Part shown: one piece after another, positions 59,907 through 64,000 of the stretch
How positions within the stretch are numbered: position 1 is the stretch's first letter
Layout: every line of letters starts with the position of its first letter
DNA from: Domibacillus sp. PGB-M46
Lineage (GTDB): Bacteria > Bacillota > Bacilli > Bacillales > Domibacillaceae
DNA: 64,000 nt
Direction: 5' to 3'
NCBI RefSeq assembly: GCF_022668875.1
Contig: NZ_JAKGCR010000024.1
Span: 1-64,000, forward strand
Notes under the pieces: model-generated
Seen by the model: the letters and a program-made list of their open reading frames with translations, nothing else
Databases searched by the model: none
What the model was told of the DNA's origin: nothing
Position numbers and translations under genes: made by a program

Positions 59907-59943
59907 AAAAAGAGACCGTCTGACTAACACATCAAACGGTCTG
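59907..59943 (-). terminator. Terminator of the SDR gene
   Basis: AGACCGT-loop-ACGGTCT followed by CTTTTTT on the minus strand. Confidence 0.8.
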
Positions 59944-59961
59944 GATACAAATCCCGATTTC

Positions 59962-60756
59962 TTATTTCATCACACTCCCGCCTGATAGCAGAATTGATTC
60001 ACCTGTTAAATTCGGTGCAGCATCCGTCAGTAAAAAACCGATCGTATTTGCGACTTCAATGGGTGTCGTAATTCTTCCGGATGGAAGGCCTTTTAACACT
60101 TCTTCATATTTCTGTTCAAAGGATTGTCCTTTTTCTTCCGCCCTTCTTTTAATGGCGCTGCGGCCCATTTTGGTATCCACATAGCCAGGACACACGGCAT
60201 TCACCGTTATACGGTGTGGTGCCGCTTCAACTGCAAGAGACTGCGTGAACCCGCGAAGTGCGAATTTGCTGGCTGCATATGCACTGTTTCCATGAGTGCC
60301 GCGAATACCAGACAAGGAAGATATATTGACGATCCGTCCAAATCCTTTTTCTTTCATCTTCAGGTAAACGAGCTTTGTCAGCATCATTGCTGATGTTACA
60401 TTGACATGTAGCATGTTGGCGACAAATTCTTCCCCTAGTTCCTCGAGTACCTCTCCTCCCGCTACACCCGCACAATTGACCAAGCCTGAGACAAAACCCA
60501 TTTCTTTCTCACATGATCTGATTAGATGTTCCCTCTGTTCCTGATTAGAGAGATCTGCTTTAACAAAGTGCACTGCCGTACCTTCAGACTTTAACTCATT
60601 TGCAAGCTGTTTAAGCTTTTCTTCATTTCTTCCTGTAAGTGAGATTTTAGCGCCCATTGAAGCTGCTATTTTAGCTGTTTGGGAACCGATGTCACCGGAT
60701 GCACCGGTTATTAATACATGTATGCCATCTAATGCTGTCTTTGAAAAAATAGCCAT
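59962..60756 (-). CDS. Short-chain dehydrogenase/reductase (SDR)
   Basis: A 264-residue NAD(P)-dependent oxidoreductase. The cofactor motif VLITGASGDIGSQTAKIA (TGxxxGxG), the structural NCAGVAGG, and catalytic Ser in NISSLSGIRG with YAASK about 13 residues later are all present, then VCPGYVDTKMG. It ends with the usual LTGESILLSGG. It resembles 3-oxoacyl-ACP or 3-hydroxybutyrate dehydrogenases; the substrate cannot be named. AAAAGGGGAAAAG precedes the ATG. Monocistronic. Confidence 0.87.
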   Translation of the reverse strand: MAIFSKTALDGIHVLITGASGDIGSQTAKIAASMGAKISLTGRNEEKLKQLANELKSEGTAVHFVKADLSNQEQREHLIRSCEKEMGFVSGLVNCAGVAGGEVLEELGEEFVANMLHVNVTSAMMLTKLVYLKMKEKGFGRIVNISSLSGIRGTHGNSAYAASKFALRGFTQSLAVEAAPHRITVNAVCPGYVDTKMGRSAIKRRAEEKGQSFEQKYEEVLKGLPSGRITTPIEVANTIGFLLTDAAPNLTGESILLSGGSVMK

Positions 60757-60942
60757 AATCTTTTCCCCTTTTCCACTATTAATCTAAAGAAACTGTTCCC
60801 TCATTTGAGAAAAATATGCCCGGTACAGCTATCTCAGAAATCGGTTGATCCAGTTGACTGAACTGGTCGGCATACAACAAACATATATGGTTTTATCTCA
60901 ATATGTATTGACTAGCTATCTTACTCTAAAGAATAAATGAAT

Positions 60943-60981
60943 AAAAAGAAACAACCTTAGTCAGCTAAGAGAAGTTTCTTT
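60943..60981 (-). terminator. Terminator of the small Cys-rich gene
   Basis: GAAAC...CTTAG-CTGA-CTAAG...GTTTC followed by TTTTTATT on the minus strand. Confidence 0.65.
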
Positions 60982-60995
60982 CTTTACCTTTCACT

Positions 60996-61190
60996 TCATC
61001 GTATTGCATCTAAACCTTTACAAAACCGAATCACAATACAACCGCCACATTGAGAAATCCTATCTACATACCTAACTCCATTTAAGCGTTCCTCATTTAA
61101 TCGACCTATTTCCTCAAGTGTAAGCAAGACTCTCGTGCCATTATTTCGACCATGATGGTCTCCACACTGGCAGCAACCTCCTGAGCACAT
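60996..61190 (-). CDS. Small Cys-rich metal-binding-type protein
   Basis: A 64-residue protein with Cys at positions 2, 6, 7 and 9 (CSGGCCQCGDHHGRNNG) and later CGGC and C, with adjacent His-His, a likely metal site. The rest is ordinary (TLEEIGRLNEERLNGVRYVD). The start is supported by GGGGG/GGAG upstream, and a terminator follows. I cannot name the family. Confidence 0.6.
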   Translation of the reverse strand: MCSGGCCQCGDHHGRNNGTRVLLTLEEIGRLNEERLNGVRYVDRISQCGGCIVIRFCKGLDAIR

Positions 61191-61282
61191 ATCTCCATTC
61201 CCCCTCTCTATAAATATTGCACACTATTATTTATTCTTAAGAATTGGAAATGGGAACGGCTAAAAACATAGTTTACAAGACA

Positions 61283-61315
61283 ATAAAAAAGAGAACAGCT
61301 TTCGCTGTTCTCTCT
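61283..61315 (-). terminator. Terminator of the gene at 61327
   Basis: AGAGAACAGC-GAAA-GCTGTTCTCT followed by TTTTATT on the minus strand. Confidence 0.85.
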
Positions 61316-61326
61316 GCTTTGAAAAT

Positions 61327-61542
61327 TCATATCATTTCAGCAGGAAAATACTTGTTAAAATATTTCCCTGCCATTAATTGTAAATATTTTCCGTGCCACT
61401 TTGACAGTTCATGCTGTTGAAATAATTCTGGCATCCCTAACTTCTCTGAACGCTTTCCCATGAAGCCGTCTCCAATACTTAATGTATCAATCCAGATACG
61501 CTCTGCTATTCCCATTAATACTTTTGGAAAGTAAAAATTCAA
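61327..61542 (-). CDS. Hypothetical protein, possibly a 3' fragment
   Basis: A 71-residue frame (YFPKVLMGIAERIWIDTLSI, GKRSEKLGMPELFQQHELSK) of unrecognised family with a strong terminator. There is no good RBS at its ATG, and the frame stays open for about 20 more codons upstream (NDLKYKTLLLFGKLNF) into the control region of the divergent dehydrogenase. It is therefore either a small gene or the tail of a truncated one. Confidence 0.4.
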   Translation of the reverse strand: MNFYFPKVLMGIAERIWIDTLSIGDGFMGKRSEKLGMPELFQQHELSKWHGKYLQLMAGKYFNKYFPAEMI

Positions 61543-61623
61543 CTTACCAAATAGCAGCAGTGTTTTATATTTTAAATCATTCCACGCAAAAGGTATACTT
61601 GCAAGGAAAGGATGTGGTTGATC

Positions 61624-62652
61624 ATGGATACAATGAAGGCAGTAGGACTAACGAGATACCTTCCCATTGAAAATCCAGAAAGTCTGGAAGATGTAGTGAT
61701 TGAGAAGCCAAAAGCAACGGGGCGTGACATTTTGGTTAAAGTTGCCGCCATATCGGTCAATCCGGTTGACACGAAGGTCCGGGCTCCTAAAGACAAAGTT
61801 GAAGAATCTCCTAAAATTTTAGGCTGGGACGTAGCAGGAATTGTTGATGAAGCAGGGCCAGACTGCTCCCTGTTCCGACCGGGGGATGAAGTGTTTTATG
61901 CTGGAAGTATTGCACGACAAGGCGGCAACAGCGAATATCATCTCGTCGATGAACGCATCGTTGGGCGAAAACCCGCTTCCTTGACTTTCGCAGAAGCGGC
62001 GGCTCTTCCTCTAACTTCTATTACAGCTTGGGAAGCACTATTTACCCGAATGTTACTTTCCCAAGAGCCAAGTGTCAATAAAGGAAAAACATTGTTGGTT
62101 ATTGGGGCTGCCGGGGGTGTCGGATCCATTGCTATTCAGCTTGCAAAACAAGCGGGGCTTACAGTAATTGGCACTGCTTCCCGGCCGGAAACGGTCGAAT
62201 GGGTTCAATCAATGGGCGCTGATTATACGATTAATCACCATGATCCGCTTCTGCCACAGCTTCAAGCCATCGGATTCCCAAGCGTTCCGTATATTTTCTG
62301 CCTGAATGCTTTAGAGAAACATTGGGCCGGCATCGGCGAGGTTATTTCTCCTCAAGGAGTTGTATGCGCCATTGATGATCCGACTTCTCCACTTGACCTT
62401 ACCATACTCAAGCAAAAAAGCGTCACCTTCGTGTGGGAATTTATGTTTACACGCTCGCTTTTTGAAACAGATGATATGATTGAACAGCACCATTTGCTTG
62501 ATCGGGTCGCTGAGGCAGTGGACCAGCAAAAATTGAAAACTACGCTCACTGAAGTGCTTGGACCTATTTCAGCAGAAAACCTTCGCCAGGCCCACAAACT
62601 GTTGGAGAGCAATAATGCAATTGGCAAGATTGTACTAGAAGGTTTTGCTTAA
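61624..62652 (+). CDS. Zinc-type alcohol dehydrogenase-family / quinone oxidoreductase-like protein
   Basis: A 342-residue MDR-superfamily oxidoreductase. The N-terminal GroES-like domain (VKVAAISVNPVDTKVRAPKD, ILGWDVAGIVDEAG, GDEVFYAGSIARQG) is followed by the Rossmann part (LLVIGAAGGVGSIAIQLAKQ). The structural zinc cysteines of classical ADHs are absent, so it belongs to the zinc-free quinone-reductase-like branch despite its usual database name. ATG 61624 is preferred over 61612 for spacing from AAAGGA. It ends in its own terminator at 62730. Confidence 0.85.
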   Translation: MDTMKAVGLTRYLPIENPESLEDVVIEKPKATGRDILVKVAAISVNPVDTKVRAPKDKVEESPKILGWDVAGIVDEAGPDCSLFRPGDEVFYAGSIARQGGNSEYHLVDERIVGRKPASLTFAEAAALPLTSITAWEALFTRMLLSQEPSVNKGKTLLVIGAAGGVGSIAIQLAKQAGLTVIGTASRPETVEWVQSMGADYTINHHDPLLPQLQAIGFPSVPYIFCLNALEKHWAGIGEVISPQGVVCAIDDPTSPLDLTILKQKSVTFVWEFMFTRSLFETDDMIEQHHLLDRVAEAVDQQKLKTTLTEVLGPISAENLRQAHKLLESNNAIGKIVLEGFA

Positions 62653-62729
62653 AATCTGTTCGTGAATAAAACAACACAATAGTACTCCACGGCTCTATGA
62701 ATCGAGACTATTACTGGCAAAAAGGAATA

Positions 62730-62775
62730 AATAAAAAGGCCGATTGCAGACTGCAGTCGGCTTCCGTTTTATAAC
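62730..62775 (+). terminator. Terminator of the oxidoreductase gene
   Basis: GCCGATTGCAG-AC-TGCAGTCGGC followed by TTCCGTTTT. Confidence 0.7.
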
Positions 62776-62976
62776 ATGGAATTTGCCGTTATTTATGACA
62801 ACGCTCGCCTCGAGTACTGTTCTTTCCATTCACCTTACTTAAATGTTTTACTGCTGCTTGTGTCTCATTTGCTTTTCCTGATAGTCTTTCGTAACATCCA
62901 TCATCCGAATAATCAAATATTCAGCTCTCTCCTTTCATAACCTATAAAGGCAGTAAAACTAAAGGGAGGCGGAAGT

Positions 62977-63897
62977 ATGCCCATTAAACCAAGAATTCTG
63001 CAGCGAGGAGATACAGTCGGCATCGTTGCGCTGGGCAGTCCCGTTGCTCGGAGCATTATTGATGCCAGCATTGCTTTTCTGCAAGGAATGGGGCTTCAGG
63101 TTGTTTTGGGAAAGTATGTATATGCACAAAACGGATTCCTGGCAGGAACAGCCCAGCAGCGTGCTGAAGACTTGATGTCCATGTTCACCAATACACAGGT
63201 GAAGATGATTTTGCCTGTAAGGGGCGGTGTCGGTGTGAAAAGCATATTACCGTTCCTTGATTATACAGTGATCGCTCAAAACCCAAAAATTGTGAGCGGC
63301 TACAGCGATATTACTGTTCTATTGAACATTTTGAATCAGTTTACCGACCTTATTACATTCCACAGCTTGCTCCTTATTGACTTTAGGCCACAGACACCAG
63401 CTTATAATTTCGAGCAGTTTTTTACCATCACCTCTTCAACTGTTTCACCTCGGCCGATTCTGAACCCTACAGGAGTGCCGCTTACTGGCAGAGTACAGGG
63501 GAACGTCAGCGGACCAGTTGTTGGAGGAAATTTAACATCCATTGTCAGTACACTAGGTACACCCTATGAAATCAATACGGCCGGGAAAATTCTTTTACTC
63601 GAAGAAACGCATGAACCTATTAATACGGTTTACCGTTACATCGATCACATGAGGATGGCTGGAAAATTTGAGGATTGTCTCGGAATTATTATGGGGGAAT
63701 GCACCGATTGTCCGAATGCCTATGGCAAGTCTTATAACGATTTGATTAGTGAATTTATTGTGCCCCTTGGAAAACCGCTCATGACCAACCTTGCTTCTGG
63801 GCATGGCTTCTACAAATCAGCCATTCCGATAGGTGCTAGAGTAAATTTAAATACCTCCAATAATACGATTACATTGTTGGAAGCTGCTGTAAGCTGA
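62977..63897 (+). CDS. LD-carboxypeptidase, MEROPS S66 (LdcA/YkfA-like)
   Basis: A 306-residue serine peptidase that removes the terminal D-Ala from L,D-linked muropeptides during wall recycling. The nucleophile is S110 in IVSGYSDITVLL; the glutamate is in LLLEETHEPINTVYR and the histidine in SGHGFYKSAIPIGARV. No signal peptide, so cytoplasmic. GGGAGG precedes the ATG. The family also includes microcin C self-immunity proteins (MccF), but no microcin genes are visible here. Confidence 0.88.
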   Translation: MPIKPRILQRGDTVGIVALGSPVARSIIDASIAFLQGMGLQVVLGKYVYAQNGFLAGTAQQRAEDLMSMFTNTQVKMILPVRGGVGVKSILPFLDYTVIAQNPKIVSGYSDITVLLNILNQFTDLITFHSLLLIDFRPQTPAYNFEQFFTITSSTVSPRPILNPTGVPLTGRVQGNVSGPVVGGNLTSIVSTLGTPYEINTAGKILLLEETHEPINTVYRYIDHMRMAGKFEDCLGIIMGECTDCPNAYGKSYNDLISEFIVPLGKPLMTNLASGHGFYKSAIPIGARVNLNTSNNTITLLEAAVS

Positions 63898-64000
63898 TTC
63901 GTTCATTCTTCTTTTGGTGGTTTTCAAATATCAACAGCAGAAAATCGATACTGATGAATAAATCAAAAGTGCCGAATCATTTTTGCTCAATCAACTCTTT

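Noticed and set aside
62977-63897. Microcin C immunity (MccF-like) role for the S66 peptidase
   Set aside because: No microcin biosynthesis or transport genes nearby; a wall-recycling LD-carboxypeptidase is the simpler reading.

Overview
The window reads as a stretch of Bacillaceae (Firmicutes) chromosome. The evidence is strong AGGAGG-type ribosome binding sites, frequent TTG and GTG starts, rho-independent terminators after most genes, and relatives of Bacillus subtilis families (MhqR/MhqO-type quinone defence, GanA, YunC, TnrA-like MerR, IDEAL domain, DegV, XtrA/XhlA/XhlB). No rRNA, tRNA, CRISPR array or complete insertion sequence was recognised. The genus cannot be fixed from the sequence alone.

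Region 1 (about 1-18,910) is a decaying PBSX/SPP1-like prophage, mostly on the minus strand. From right to left it holds a truncated, frameshifted integrase, a broken copy of a two-repeat phage protein, an Ig-domain secreted protein, a lysis cassette (xhlA with a stop, xhlB, and only the first seven codons of an endolysin fused to an xtrA-like gene), a broken membrane protein, a sigma-like late regulator, small and large terminase subunits, portal, head-morphogenesis protein, scaffold, a second copy of the two-repeat protein, a second and different lysis cassette (holin plus three-domain endolysin), and a coiled-coil repeat gene running off the left edge. Major capsid and almost all tail genes are missing. 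Terminase, portal, head and scaffold genes each carry one visible inactivating lesion, while the cargo genes (SRPBCC protein, SLH-domain protein, twin SH3b secreted proteins, Ig-domain protein) are open. The order lysis - xtrA - sigma - terminase - head - lysis suggests two related late regions once lay in tandem and were collapsed by deletion.

Region 2 (19.2-34 kb) is catabolic and stress-related. It has an isopropylmalate/tartrate-dehydrogenase-type enzyme, a class II aldolase plus DUF1537 kinase pair of the kind that degrades four-carbon sugar acids, a consolidated MhqR-type quinone/catechol resistance cluster (three ring-cleaving VOC dioxygenases, a flavin reductase, an esterase, a MarR regulator and a dead nitroreductase) with palindromic operator candidates, an MgtC protein, and a Gfo/Idh/MocA pair plus sugar isomerase divergent from an AraC regulator.

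Region 3 (34-52.6 kb) has a SulP anion transporter, a SorC regulator beside a fragment of a sorbitol PTS gene, a GntR regulator with a DMT exporter, a secreted GH3 beta-glucosidase, a four-PAS GGDEF cyclase, a homoserine dehydrogenase-like protein, a glutamine amidotransferase, deletion scars of a LysR/MFS pair, a GH42 beta-galactosidase behind a dead ABC permease, and a DegV protein.

Region 4 (52.7-64 kb) opens with the most unusual gene: an IlvH-like ACT domain fused to an MFS transporter, next to a TrmB-family regulator with a palindromic operator candidate. It continues with DUF4234/DUF2752 membrane proteins, YunC, an ImmA-like pseudogene with an internally duplicated half, a Tyr/Pro/Gly-rich protein, a short TnrA-like regulator, an SDR, an alcohol dehydrogenase-family oxidoreductase and an LD-carboxypeptidase. 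Gene fragments are frequent throughout, which points to ongoing genome decay.
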